This document shows positions 44,972 through 57,587 of a stretch of 64,000 nt of DNA, in pieces (positions within the stretch are counted from its first letter, which is position 1; every line of letters begins with the position of its first letter). The notes beneath the pieces are model-generated. The model did not search any database, was not told the DNA's origin, and saw nothing but the letters and a program-made list of their open reading frames with translations. Origin of the DNA: Littorina saxatilis. Its lineage: Eukaryota > Mollusca > Gastropoda > Littorinimorpha > Littorinidae. The DNA lies in the NCBI RefSeq assembly GCF_037325665.1, contig NC_090246.1:63050648-63114647 (forward strand), in the 5' to 3' direction. Both the position numbers and the translations under genes were made by a program.

Positions 44972-47900
44972 TTCCTGCATCTCCGCGCTGCTTTTTAGAT
45001 ACCAAAAAAGGTTCCCGAAATACATCATGAAGCCTCTTGGCCTGAAACAAAACAACATTATCTTGAGGTACAGCAGTCGTTAGACAAGATTACGAGATTC
45101 GAGTGAACATAAGACTTATTTAAGGCCCCCCCAAAAAAATTGTCTGTTTAGGGTAACCCGACTGACCCTATCGATTTGGCGCCGACCCAAAAACTTTTTT
45201 TTTATTTAAAAAAAAAAAAAAGAAAAAAAAAGAGGTAAAAATGCTAAAAAGAGACATTTGGCGTTTCTTTCTCTCCCTTTCTCTCTGTTTTATTTATACG
45301 TTAGTTTTGAAACATGTATTCATCAAATATAAGAAGTGAATGTTCAGCCAACATAGCATTCACACAAAAAAACACACACAAAAAAAAAACCCTACCTACC
45401 TACCGACCCTACTTTTTTTGGTCATGTTACCCTAAACAGACAATTTTTTGTTGTTGGCCTAATGGATAATAAGATGGATTGATAAATAAATCTGTGCACT
45501 GGTACCAATCAATACATTCTCTGCTGAATCATGTCAATAAAGAAATCTGAAGGTGAGTTTTGTAACAGTAAATGACAAAGAAATTTAAGAATCAACTGAA
45601 TTGAGAAGTGTAGCAAACTTTGATCCTGTCTTTGGGGGGATCCAAGCATTGTGTTGCAATAAAGCTATCGATGTAGTGGAACACAATAAAGTGGGTTGTT
45701 ACTATGTTGGCATGTATTGGTTATTAAAGACCCACATACAGACGGAGCAAACAACTGCATTTGCAAGAAAGCTGACACACACCTTTTGAGGCCCAAAACC
45801 TGGACATAGAGACAGGTCCTCTGTGCTGGCTTTCATTATGCCCTGTAAACTCTGCACAATAAGTGAGAAAAAAATGTTTGTATCCTAGATTTGTGCATGA
45901 GAAGAACAGCAACCATTCGGGTACATGTCCACTAAGGTATTTTTGTTATGATTAACCAAAACCACATCAGGGAAAAAAGATTATTATGTTCATATGCACT
46001 GAGAAAAAAAGGTAGACAAGGATCAAAAACTAAATCATCTTTAAATTTATAAGGTGTAATGAGAAAATATTTGGCTAAACATGATTATCGCTGGTTTCTA
46101 GATCTATGAGTTAGCACTTGACACCAAACAAAGTCTCTGTCTTTCTATCTCTCTTACATACACACACAAGCTGCCACAGATGATGCTAAATGAAATCTAA
46201 AGTGCCTAAACAAAGGGTTCATATTCGCACACACACAAATTTTTTAAAAAAACACTCAAAACTTACTCCAAATGTAGCAAGCAGTGTTGAGCAGTCAGTT
46301 TTGTTCACAGATTTTACCCTGTTGAGGCAGTCACTCAGCTGTTGAAGAAAGTGCAAAGTTAGAAATTGTCTTTTTTTAATTTTTTTACCTACACACTTAA
46401 AAAACATTCGCAAAACCAGCATTGAATGAACATTGAAAGAACAATTATTGCCACCAGTGAGCCAGAAGTGGTTGTTCAGACAAGGTGACAGAGCAACATG
46501 GCGAAAAGGACATTTTATACAAAATTGTCCAATGAGTGCAACTCCTGAATTATGCTTTAAAAATGTCAAAGTCAATCCAATTATACAATCCTGTCCCTGC
46601 CATCTCTTTTCTTTTACTTCTGCATACGTAGGCTGTGACTCCCACCTATACTTGTAGGCACGTGTACGGCCGTTTTTTCACCCCCATTTAGGCAGTCATA
46701 CTCCGATTCCGAGGATGCATGCTGAGAGTTTTCACATTTCTATAACCCACCGAACTCTGACATGGATTACAGGATATTTTTCGTACTTACTTGTGCTTCC
46801 ATGTACACACCAAGGGGGATAACACACTAGCTGGTCAGCACATAAGTTGACCTGGGAGATTGGAAAAAGTCTCCACCCTTAACCCACCAGGCCTGGCCAG
46901 GATTTGAAAGGAAGGCCTACGTACAAACCACTAGACTACGTGCTTGTCCTCTTCTTATGAATATTGTCAAACTCTCCCCCACATTATCACAAACTCATAG
47001 ATATCAGTTTCACGAGTATCCAAACTGCAGTGGACACAAACACTGACCTGAACTCCAAAACTGCTGTCGGTACGCTCCATGATGGCTTCTGCTGCTTTGT
47101 TTTCATACACCTTGTACGTCTCAAGGTATCTCCCTGCCTCCTCAGCACTGAAACACAGCAGTACAAATTTCATCATCATCAGGATTATCGCTGTTGTCTT
47201 CATCATTGTCATCATTAAGTGAACCATTCCATTGCTACCACCATCACATAAAAATTCACTGTTACTACAATCCTTGCCATTCTACTATTGCTTCTCAGTA
47301 TCAAAACCCACATCAACTTACATTTAACTAAAACTTAAACAATGCATTTGTAACCAAAAAAACCCCAATAAGTCAAACCAAAAGCTACAACGCTATTTGT
47401 AAAAAAACCAAAAAAACTGCAGTTGCTTGAGTCACCTTACGCAAGTTGCGGAGTCCCTAAAGAAAGATCACATTCAGGAATAGTTATAACAGAAGAATGT
47501 CTTGATTCATGCATTTATCTACCTGAATGCAAGCATGAGGGTGCAGTCTGCCAGAATGCAGATTTTGGCCAGGTCTTTCAGCAGGTGGTGTGGATCTTTC
47601 TGGTAATAAAGTAATACAAAATGAAGAATTCATATCCAGTGCAGATTATCTGACTGCAACAAGTAAAATACAGGCAATGCGATGTCTTCATACAAAAAAA
47701 CCACCATAAGTGTTAAAAAGTGTACACACACACACAATCACACTCAAAAGCATGTGTGCACAATTCTCTGTGTGTCTCTAAAGCATACTTACAATGTCAA
47801 CTTGCACCAGCAGGACTCGTAGGTCAAAACTGCGGCCTAGTAGCTTCAATCGGTCATGAATATACTCTGGGTTTAGTTGATGGTAGCGTAAACTGCAGAA

Positions 47901-50900
47901 GAACAGATAGTGATAAGTTTAATACTGAGGCAAGTGCAGAGCTACCCTGATGTTTTACTTCCTTTGATCCCCCATACTACAAACCAAAAAAAGCCTCAGA
48001 GCTATTCGATTTTCTTTCTTTATGACGACAACAATTGTGAGAACATTAAATGTGCGATATTCAATAGTGTCTGCCGTTGAAATGCTATAAGGCTGAAAAT
48101 AAAACTACTACTGACATAAAACTTTTGATAGTTGAAATGCTATAAGGTTGAAAATAAAACTACTACAGTAAAACCTGTCAAATAAGGACACCCTTGGGAC
48201 CAGACAAAAGTGTCCTTATTCTGCAGGTGTCCTTATTAGACAGGTGCAAGTAAACGCGACAAAGTCAAGTTGAGAGAGAGAGAGAGAGAGAGTACTGCAC
48301 ATGTACATGTACATTTATAAGAAACTAGAATGAATACCCGCTTCGCCGGGTAGCCGGCTTCGCCGGGAAGAAGTACTTAGAGCCGTCCGAACAATGGACC
48401 CGCCAAGCTTAGGTCCCTCCCAGATTCGTGGAATGGGAACAGCACGAAAATGATTCAGTGGCCATAATGCCATTCCTGACCATATCGAGTCCCATCCTTG
48501 TCGACGAATGTAACCGTGTTAATCACCTTTGGAGGCGAACTCCACTCAAACAGGACTGAGCAAGTTATGGCTTCTCAAAGGAAGGCCAGTACATAAAATT
48601 ACACAAAAGCCGCCAGACCACATCACAAACAGAACTGAACAATGCACAGGTGTTGCTCACATAGAGACACACACACACACACACACACATAAAAAAACCC
48701 ACAGAGAAGCCGTATCTATAGAGAGATAGATGACAGTGTATTTTTCGCGTGGCTATAAATTGATTCGACCTTTGCACTTTTACAGTGAGGATAATTTACG
48801 GGTCCAATTTACGTTCTGGACACTGCGTTGACCTTCTAAAAATAGTAACAGTAACAGAACGCCGGGAATATCCGAAGACGCTCCACTCACACAAAAGTGC
48901 ACCATACGAAGGAAGGGAGGTAAACGCTGAAAACCTGGAGAATATGAGAAGATAAGGAAGAGTTACTTATAATGGTGAAATGAACACAAAAACCAAAATC
49001 GATTCAGCGCTGCGCGCTGAGAGCACGTGTTGAAATATCTCATCGATGATATTGTGTCCGGGGTGTAGCTGAATACGGTGTCCAAATTTGAAAAAGATCC
49101 ACCGAGAACTTTGGCTTTGGTGTGTCGGTATGGGGGCCCGGGTAGCTGAGGTGGAACCAAAATAGCTGAGGTGGAACCAAAATCGGTTCCGCGCTGCGCG
49201 CTGAGAGCACGTGTTGAAATATCGACCAGGTTGTGTCGTGTCCCGGGTCTACCTGAATATGCCCACCAAATTTGAAGCAGATCCATCAAGAACTTTGGCC
49301 GTGCATGGCGAATACACAAATACACAAACACACAAATACACAGATACACAAACACACAGACACACACACAGACACAAGTCGTATATATATATATAGAAGC
49401 AGAAGCTGTTTAGATTAAATAGAAAAACATTTAATATTGACTGTTGTAAAACAAGTTTAAAAGCTTTTTATCATATCAACTGTATAAATTTAAATTGTTA
49501 AAAAGTTACTGGATCTCATTCATACAACACATTCACATTCACTTCATTCTGCACTCATCAGCTTTTGAATCGGTTGTCTTCTTCGAAACCCATTTCTGGT
49601 CAGCACGTCCGTCTCCCGATTCCCACAACTTCATTATTTTTTCCCGATCGACGCTGATTTTCGAAATCTGCGTTCTCCCACACCCAAGCTCTTGTGCAAT
49701 CGTTCGGCATGATTTCCCACTTTCCAGTTGTTTGACAACATTTATGCTTTGTTCCAAAGTCAGCGCATTTCTTCCTTTTCTTGAATTTGAATTTCTTGCT
49801 GCCATCTTGTTAAACACGAATCACTCTTTCGAAGAGAAGATACATTCACTCATACACTTTCACTTCCGTTCCGCCGAACACGTTCCACGCGTTGGATTGG
49901 CTGCCTTGGAACTCTAGCAGCCAATCAAATGCGTCGACTTAAAACACTCACCAGAATAGACCCTAACGGTATTCGAAGCTCTCATAATCCCTCGCAAACT
50001 TCAGAGCATAGCAAAGCATGCGGTACAGCGATCTCGTGCGAGCTGTACAAGCCAAGGTTCGAAGTTCTCGCAATGTTCAAAGCATAACAAAGAGCGTGTC
50101 TCGCGAGAGCTGCTCAGATACCGAAAATAATATCAACTGATCGATTTATCGTCTTCTTCGTCGATCGAACTTCCCAGCTTGCTGTGGATGTCCGTATTTA
50201 GCAGGTATATGACTTATTATGGACCCAAAATACGTGTCCGCGTCCGTAATGCCGAGGTGGCCGTAACGTACAGGTGTTTTACAGTGTAAAGCAGTCCGTG
50301 CCGAGACTGACTGTCCGTATTCTGCCAGTGTCCGCTAAGTCCAGTGACCGTATTTGACAGTTATCACTGTACTGACATAACACTTTTGATAAAGATATAT
50401 ATATATTCTCAATTACTCAAAAGGTTCAGCTCAAATTATCCTAACACAGAGTGCAGCTTTCACACTTGAAGTCATCCAAAGACAATCAATACAACAAGAA
50501 AATTGACAAATATCAAATTTACCACATACAATGATTACTTAATCACCTTAGAAACAGAGCACAATTGCTTTGTCCCATGACATAATCAGGTACAATGTTG
50601 CCAAATTCCCAAGGCACATTACGCACAAAGTTGAGAAGAGGATTGCCTCTCTGCAAACAAAAAGAGTCACATTGTAAATTCAGGCATACAGTGGAACCCA
50701 CCTCTTAAGACCCCCAATTTAAGACTTCACCCCTTCTAAGACCTTGCCTTTCTTTTTCATAGCCTCTAGTTTACTACTCCTTCCTTTTTAAGACCTTATT
50801 TTTTCAGATTTTTGTAGGTAATAAAAAGGGGGTTCCATTGCATCTTCAGGGGTGGGTTGCATGAGACGACTTAAGCTGGGCGGAAATGTGCTGAAAGTTG

Positions 50901-53900
50901 AGATGGTTGACTTTACGCCGAAAGCGCGGAAACCGGGGTGCATGAGCGGTCTTACGTTCGTTGAGCACAGCGTTTCTTGCTTAACTTTGAGCCTGCTCCC
51001 CCCCAGGCTTAACGCTGAGCTTGGCAGAGATAACAGACTTAACCAGCCAGTTGCCGCTTGCAAGATGATTTTTTAAAACCTTTTATCATTTGGTGCTATA
51101 ATAGGTCGCACCAACGCGACGGAGTTAGACAACTTTCTTGTTTACTTCATCTGTGCCCGGCAATCAAAAGGTTTTTGTTTTTGTTTTCTTTAGGGTGAAA
51201 TCATTTTTTATTTTTTGAAATATGTATTTATCTATTGATTTATTCAATCATTAATATATTTATATTTTGTTGTCTTTTTTTTTTATTTGTTAGAAATCAT
51301 CTTTTGTTACCTAATGCTGTCTCTAATAGTTATAAGTGTTTTATTATTTGATTTTTAAAATTTTATTTATTTAATCTTATTTATTTATTTATTATTTATT
51401 TTTTAATCTCACATTATATGACTTTGGTTTCTTTTCCTTCTATTTTGTTTTTACTTCATTTTTTATTTTGATATAATTCGTGTTTTTTTGTAATTACTGT
51501 ATTTTTATCTTCTTTTTGTATTTACTTTTTTAATTTTTGGTCGATGTTTACCTTTTCACTAGAGAGCAATTCAAGATCAAGAAGACAATCTTTATTGTTC
51601 TTCTACTCGATCCAACATGCACAATGCACAAAATAGTACTATTACGCCGAACGCTCTACTTTGTACTGCACACGGCATCTCCTGTGTTGGTATGAGCGCG
51701 CGCTTCCTGTGCATGCTTGAATGCGCCCAGATGCCGCAGAGTACATTATTGTGTAACAGACAGTTTCTGATGCGCCCTTTTCCCGCGAACCTACTAGACT
51801 GCAGTTTGCATTGGCTGTTGCTGACCACATTTTCCGTGACGTCATGGAATCTTCCACTAACGCTCTAAGTAGGTCGACAACGTCGACTTGCCCTCTTTCT
51901 CTGTTGAGTCGGCCCTTAAGACGGCTCATGCACCCTGAGTTCGTTTCGTGCTTTGCGGATTCTTAACAGAGCAAGCTTTAGAGTAAAGTCGAACCGTTTG
52001 AGCTTGGAATTTGAGTTCTCTCATGCAACCCACCCCTGGACTCTAGAGTAAACAGTTGCTGATGAGGAATGTCAAAGAAAATGAAGATAAAGTGGCTGGT
52101 TCAGCACAAAAATCAAGTGAAGAACTTTTCTGTGGCCATTAGGCAATATTATATACCATTAGTCATAATTATCTTGTGTGCTGCTCATCCCGAATATGTG
52201 CAAGAGCATTTTATATGCATAAATCTCAGCCATGTTGCTGCTTCTAAGATTTTTGTTTTTGGTTTTACACACACACACACACACACAAACACACAGAGCA
52301 AAGAACAAACCTGTCTGGAGCTGACTACCAAAGAATTTGTTTTCCCCAGTTTTGCCAATGTTGGAAGGACACTGAAAAAATATTAGGTATATATCTTACT
52401 GGTGGAATCTTCACAAAAAGACACAGCTAATCACCTTTCTCAGCTTCAAGTTAGTGATGAATACAAAATAGGAACAGACAGACAACAATTACTGAATGTA
52501 AGGCAATAATCTTAATCAATCAATCAATTGCAGTCTTCAATCAAAGCATAGAAGGTCAGCACCCACTAACACACGCTCACTCATACACTCCCCCCCCCCC
52601 CCCCCCCCACACACACAGAGTGTTTTATAATCATATCCTGTTTTGAAGCCTTCATTAGTCAAAGTAAAGCATCTTCTCTAACACTACAGGACTCTCATCT
52701 CTGTTTCTGACTTGTCATCAACTCTTACTCGGCACGAACAGCATCTGGATTAGCTGTCTCTTCTGTGTTGCCAGCCCCATGTTCAGCAGCATGTTTCTGT
52801 TGCGGCACTGTGATGGTGGTACCTGCTCCTTGTTGCATTGGTCCAGCAGAGATGCTGACAATTGGCTGCTGAGCCATCCTCTGTACTGACCCCGCATTGC
52901 GACTGTCTGACCCCAGCGTGCTGCCTGTCCATGTGTTGGTGACTGCCTTTGTGGAGGAGAAACTGTCTGCAGGATAAAGAAACAAAGAGGGGCGATTCTT
53001 CAGAATCAAACGAATGCACCAAGCCACAAATTGAGATGGATAAAATATTTTATGGAAATTTATACATTCACTGTTCAGTATCACCTTCTTCATCATTTCC
53101 ATAATTTTCATTACTATCATCACAACATGATGTGACACACTAAATGCTTGCTTGTTTATTTGTGTCTATATGGTTCCGCACAGAGAGAAACAAAGACCTC
53201 TTCACTTAATGTCTGCTTGTACAAGTTTCAAACAGAAAGAAGCCAGAATGAAAACCTTCTTTGTCCCTGTTCCCAAATTGTTCCCTGCTACATAAACTGC
53301 ATCCAAATTACATTCTCTTTAGTTTATGTTCTTGTTTTCATTGAAACTAAAGTACAGCATATGTAGCCTACGCAATGATACAGCATATGTACATTCACAC
53401 ATAGTACTTTACATACAGTTTTTTTACACTGCATAAAAACCGCAAAGAGTAAATAAAGCACCTGTTGTGAAAGAAGTTTTGGGTTTTGCACTGCTGACAT
53501 TGTCAATGGTCACACGGGAAACACGCTGATGTCCTAAAAAGTCTGCTGGTGAACTTGCTGCTTTGCTGGTCCCTGGGGTCTCTGCTTTGTCTGTTGAGCT
53601 TTGGATACTTGTCTTAAGTGTGTCCTTCTTTCTCCCACTGCCAGAGCTTCGCTGGCCGGAGAGGGGTTGCCTTGACAACAGTGCTTTTTTTGAGATTATA
53701 CGCTTTGGAGGGCTCTGCTGCTGTGCTGGCTGAGTATCCTTCACACTGGCAGAGCCATCCGTTGGTTTTGATGCCGTGACTCGTTTAAAGATTGGCCTGG
53801 CTGTCACCTGCAATTGGAACAAAATGTGCAGCTGTGATGATTTGTATCAAAAGAGTTAAAACCGTGGAAAGAACTGGAACTAAAGCTTATCTCTTTGCTT

Positions 53901-54143
53901 TTCTGTATACATGATTATTTCCTACTCTTGCAGTTGCACCAAGTACCAGTGCTAAAATCCAGTTGACGTATAATCATTACTAGCTTCCAACTTCCAAATA
54001 ATTATGTACTCAAGAAAAACCTTCGTAAACCGCTAAGCATCAGCTAAACCTACAGCAGAGAAAACTCTTACTAATGACTCATCCGCCTCAGCTTTTTCCA
54101 TCTCTCCAAGAGTTGGAACACGGAATTTTGGCTTCCCCGCCAT
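44967..54143 (-). CDS. ERCC1: DNA excision repair protein ERCC1
   Basis: Exons in order: 54072-54143, 53462-53807, 52729-52966, 52311-52371, 50547-50650, 47793-47892, 47523-47599, 47048-47147, 46267-46338, 45783-45851, 44967-45041; 1314 nt, 437 aa plus TAA, phases consistent. Residues 240-365 form the nuclease-like central domain: [60 protein letters not shown] and [13 protein letters not shown] match human ERCC1, with both tyrosines of the XPA-binding groove present. The C-terminal tandem helix-hairpin-helix has [26 protein letters not shown] and FREPFL, the last containing the phenylalanine that locks into XPF. The N-terminal 230 residues are Ser/Gln-rich, poorly conserved and longer than in human (297 aa total). 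ERCC1 is catalytically inactive and guides XPF to cut 5' of lesions and crosslinks. Confidence 0.95.
45123..45460. mobile_element. GGCC-type MITE, copy 2, ERCC1 last intron
   Basis: Ends AGGCCCCCCCAAAAAAATTG and CAATTTTTTGTTGTTGGCCT, extended by TCTGTTTAGGGTAAC / GTTACCCTAAACAGA inverted repeats. Related in plan to 31721-32018 but with a different inner repeat. Non-coding. Confidence 0.6.
46614..46945 (-). mobile_element. tRNA-derived SINE (family B), copy 2
   Basis: Diverged copy in an ERCC1 intron; shares GACATGGATTACAGGAT and TAACCCACCGAACTCTGACA with the copy at 17999-18376, same orientation. Confidence 0.65.
48325..49397 (-). mobile_element. Non-autonomous Helitron, copy 2, inside the Tigger-like element
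   Basis: Minus-strand 5' end TCTATATATATATATACGAC at 49397; 3' hairpin CCCGGCGAAGC-GGG with TATTCATTCTAG and T at 48325. Shares CAACACGTGCTCTCAGCGCG and the GGTTCCACCTCAGCTA repeats with copy 1. No helicase. Confidence 0.7.
49539..49817 (-). pseudogene. Pogo/Tigger transposase fragment (psq/CENP-B N-terminal helix-turn-helix)
   Basis: [20 protein letters not shown] begins after a short in-frame upstream extension; [20 protein letters not shown] and RTQISKI form the Pipsqueak-type helix-turn-helix found at the N-terminus of Tigger and jerky/CENP-B proteins. The frame ends after about 90 residues; the second CENP-B motif and the DDE catalytic domain are gone. Binding to the ends of the element is the family role; this copy cannot transpose. 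Confidence 0.75.
50689..50840. mobile_element. Pogo/Tigger-type MITE, ERCC1 intron 4
   Basis: Ends CAGTGGAACCCACC / GGGGGTTCCATTG; left flank TA; interior of TTAAGACC motifs like the copy at 34429-34603. 152 bp. Confidence 0.6.
50847..52038. mobile_element. DNA transposon with CAGGGGTGGGTTGCATGAGA ends, ERCC1 intron 4
   Basis: Left CAGGGGTGGGTTGCATGAGA, right its complement (52019-52038), a perfect 20-bp inverted repeat; no convincing target duplication was found. The core 51080-51590 is extremely AT-rich. The right part (51642-51929, minus) has a 95-codon frame, [20 protein letters not shown], that I do not recognise as a transposase. Contains a TGACGTCA at 51837-51844. Confidence 0.6.
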
Positions 54144-54708
54144 GATGTAAACATTGCACAATTAGCAGGGGACGTAACTCCAACAAAACAGGCCGTGGCT
54201 GGATAACCGACGAGTCGGTTGCGGAGCCTCCATGCTCGAGAACCGGTGAGTCGGTTATAGAGCACCCGGGCTCGAGAACCCGGCACTCTCGACAAGGCAG
54301 AGACTGCAGAGTACACTGGACAACCTTATTTTGGACACTTAAGCAAACAAGAAGTAACTGTTACACCAGAATGTGGACAACGTAAGGTTCTTTATTTCTG
54401 TTCTTTTTTCGAGAGTGGGGGCTCCGTAACCGACTCGTCGGTTATCGAGCCACTCCGAAAACTAAAGTAAACAAGTGACCCAAATGAGAAATCAGCTGAA
54501 TAAGAATGTCAAAAATCATGGATTAAGTATCTCCGACCCGTCCCAGACCAACCTCCACCCTTTTTCCCACACTTACCTAAAAGTGTCTTTTTCAGGCTTA
54601 TCTCCAGCAAAGTTTAAAAAGACTTTATTTTTCTATAAACGTGTGAAAGTCCGTTAGTCGATAAAAGATAGGTGACTGATGTTCAGGTGCTGGACAAACA
54701 AAAAAGTA
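54144..54708. promoter_or_regulatory. ERCC1 upstream region with repeated palindromic modules
   Basis: Three variants of a palindromic module lie at 54202-54228, 54234-54264 and 54418-54452, within about 310 bp of the ERCC1 start codon. The best is CTCCGTAACCGACTCGTCGG followed by TTATCGAGCC. The core is AACCGACKAGTCGGTT. Promoter location is inferred from the gene start. Confidence 0.5.
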
Positions 54709-55578
54709 AACAAGTCGCGTAAGGCGAAATTACTACATTTAGTCAAGCTGTCGAACTCACAGAATAAAACTGAACGCACTGCATTTTTTCACCAACACCG
54801 CATACTCGTAGTTTCGTCAGTCCACCGCTCGTGGCAAAGGCAGTGAAATCGACAAGCCAGAATAGTGCGGTAATGGTCGCGCTGAGCGGGATAGCACGCT
54901 TTTCTGTACCTCTCTTCGTTTTAACTTTCTGAGCGTGTTTTTAATCCAAACATATCATATCTATATGTTTTTGGAATGAGAAACCGACCAGGAATAAGAA
55001 GAAATTGTTTTTAAATCGATTGCGGACATTTTATTTTAATCATAATTTTTATATTTTTAATTTTCAGAACTTGTTTTAAATCCGAATATAACATATTTAT
55101 ATGTTTTTGGAATCAGAAAATGATGAAGAATAGGATGAACGTAATTTTGGATCGTTTTGAAAAAAAAAATGTTTATTTACAATGTTCAGATTTTTAATGA
55201 CCAAAGTCATTAATTAATTTGTAAGCCTCCAAGCTGAAATGCAATACCAAAGTCCGGCCTTCGTCGAAGATTGCTTGGCCAAAATTTCAATCAATTTTAT
55301 TGAAAAATGAGGGTGTGACAGTGCCTCCTCAACTTTTACAAAAAGCCGGATATGACGTCATCAAAGACATTTATATTAAAAAAGAAAAAAACGTCTGGGG
55401 ATATCATACCCAGGAACTCTCATGTAAAATTTCATACAGATCGGTCCAGTAGTTTACTCTGAATCGCTCTACACACACACACACACACACAGACACACAC
55501 ACACACATACACCACGACCCTCGTCTCGATTCCCCCCTCTACGTTAAAACATTTAGTCAAAACTTGACTAAATGTAAA
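54709..55578 (-). mobile_element. Helentron-like non-autonomous element, family 1 copy 3 (diverged)
   Basis: An older copy upstream of ERCC1 with many substitutions. The terminal hairpin with CTTG, subterminal TTTAGTCAAG repeats, (CA)n tract and TGACGTCA at 55353-55360 are all kept. No coding capacity. Confidence 0.75.
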
Positions 55579-56059
55579 AAGAGACAATAAAAAAAAAAAC
55601 TTTTTTTCACGTAGGTGTTCATTTCTCAATATCAAGATGGCAAGGTGTTGTTTTTGTAGATTAGCATTAGTGACACTTGTTGACAAATGCGGCTGTAGAG
55701 AAACTGATCATCATATATGACTCTTCTTTTCTGCGATATCAAATAATCAAGTATGGTCAATTACATGAATGTGTGTGCATGTGTGGGTGTGTTCATGCAT
55801 CTATGCATGCGTATGTGTGTGTGTGTGTGTACGTATGTGTACGTATGTGTGCATGTGTGGGTGCATCTGTCCGTGCATGCACGCTTTGTAGTCCAAAGCC
55901 TGATCCAAAACAACCTCAAGTCAGTTTCCAAATCCTGATAAAAACAAAATTTCAACAAGAATGTAAATAAAACCAAAATATACATGTAATATGTCACACA
56001 CATACAGAGGTGTTTATAAGTTATGGCACCTGATATTCAAACCATTTTATTTCAAATGT

Positions 56060-56100
<41 letters not shown>

Positions 56101-56767
56101 AACATATTTATTTGTATATATACCCCTCTTAAAATCAAAAGTTTCCATATGCACACACACACACCCACACAGAGGCTTTTATAAAAAAAAAGAAAAAAAA
56201 AGTAAGTAAATTTTAAGGGGCTTAGTGTCCGTCAGGTCTTAATTGCCTATATTGGACATGAATTGGTTTATACGATTCGAGTTTTACGCCCTCACGGCTT
56301 TTTGATGTTTGCGTGTTTAGGTGGTATCAGCCATCTGCACTTATGGTAGAATGACCAAGATCTTTAACGTGCCATTGTGGTGACACGGGGGTGGGAGATG
56401 GATACCGTCTCTGGGTCTGCACATAAAGTTGACCCGTGTCCGTCCCGGCCTGGATTCGAACCAGCGACCTCTCGATCACAAGTCCAGTGCTCTACCACCT
56501 GAGCTACCCGGGCTTTTATAAATTACGGCAGAGGCTTTTATAAATTACGGCATCTGATATTAAAACGATTTTATCTTAAATGTGGTGTGTGTGTGTGTGT
56601 GCATGTGCATGAAAACTTCTGATCTATATATACATGCTTTTTCAGAGCCCAAATGTTATGTAAAAGAGCAAAATATGCATATATATATCTATATAATTGC
56701 CAAAAACAGTATTCTGAAGGAATATTCAGATCACTGGGACTTCCATGTAACATATTTACAAACACTT
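55579..56767. repeat. (GT)n-rich non-coding stretch with a SINE and a local duplication
   Basis: Several (GT)n/(CA)n arrays, plus a diverged duplication of about 80 bp (about 56020-56100 against 56530-56605) that carries a (GT)n run in both copies. A SINE (56213-56514) lies between them. No gene is seen. Confidence 0.55.
56213..56514 (-). mobile_element. tRNA-derived SINE (family C)
   Basis: On the minus strand: head CCCGGGTAGCTCAGGTGGTA with B-box GGTTCGAATCC (about 56455), then CGGGACGGACACGGGTCAAC. Flanks share GGCTTTTATAAA. The head is tRNA-like in both promoter boxes. Confidence 0.75.
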
Positions 56768-57587
56768 AACAAGAAGAGCAAAGCCCATACGACTCACATG
56801 CTTGACCTTGACATGACCTAAACCTAGCAATGACATCATACACTAAGAACTGCTTTACACATTTTTCCTACCAAAATACATGTGACCTTGACCCAAGGTC
56901 AAGGTCATCCAAGGTCATGCAACACAAAGCTGTTAATTCAAGACATAGGAAGTACAATGGTGCTTATTGGCTCTTTCTACCATGAGATATGGTAACTTTT
57001 AGTGGTTCACTACCTTATTTTGGTCACATTTCATAAGGGTCAAAGTGACCTTGACCTTGATCATATGTGACCAAATGTGTCTCATGATGAAAGCATAACA
57101 TGTGCACCACATAATTGTTAAGTTTGAAACAGTTATCTTCCATAGTTCAGGGTCAAGGTCACTTCAAAATATGTATACAATCCAACTTTGAAGAGCTCCT
57201 GTGACCTTGACCTTGAAGCAAGGTAAACCAAACTGGTACCAAAAGATGGGGCTTACTTTGCCCTATATATCATATATAGGTGAGGTATTCAATCTCAAAA
57301 ACTTCAGAGAAAATGGGAAAAATGTGAAAAATAGCTGTTTTTTAGACAACATTTATGGCCCCTGCGACCTTGACCTTGAAGCAAGGTCAAGATGCTATGT
57401 ATGTTTTTTGGGGCCTTGTCATCATACACCATCTTGCCAAATTTGGTACTGATAGACTGAATAGTGTCCAAGAAATATCCAACGTTAAAGTTTTCCGGAC
57501 GTCCGGACGTCCGGACGTCCGGACGGACGGACGGACGGACGACTCGGGTGAGTACATAGACTCACTTTTGCTTCGCATGTGAGTCAA
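56768..57587 (-). mobile_element. Helentron-like non-autonomous element, family 2 copy 2
   Basis: Full-length relative of the copy in NABP intron 4, with the same hairpin end, subterminal repeats and GGAC/GTCC tract (57497-57540). It has a longer TGACCTTGACC cluster near 56800-56930 than copy 1. Confidence 0.75.

Larger units (their letters stand above)
48166..50369 (-). mobile_element. Pogo/Tigger-like transposon interrupted by a Helitron
   Basis: Inverted ends CAGTAAAACCTGTCAAATA and (complement of the right end) CAGTGATAACTGTCAAATA, TA at both flanks (48164-48165 and 50370-50371). It keeps the N-terminal DNA-binding part of the transposase (49539-49802) but no DDE domain. Much of the left half is a Helitron (48325-49397). 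In ERCC1 intron 6. Confidence 0.8.
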
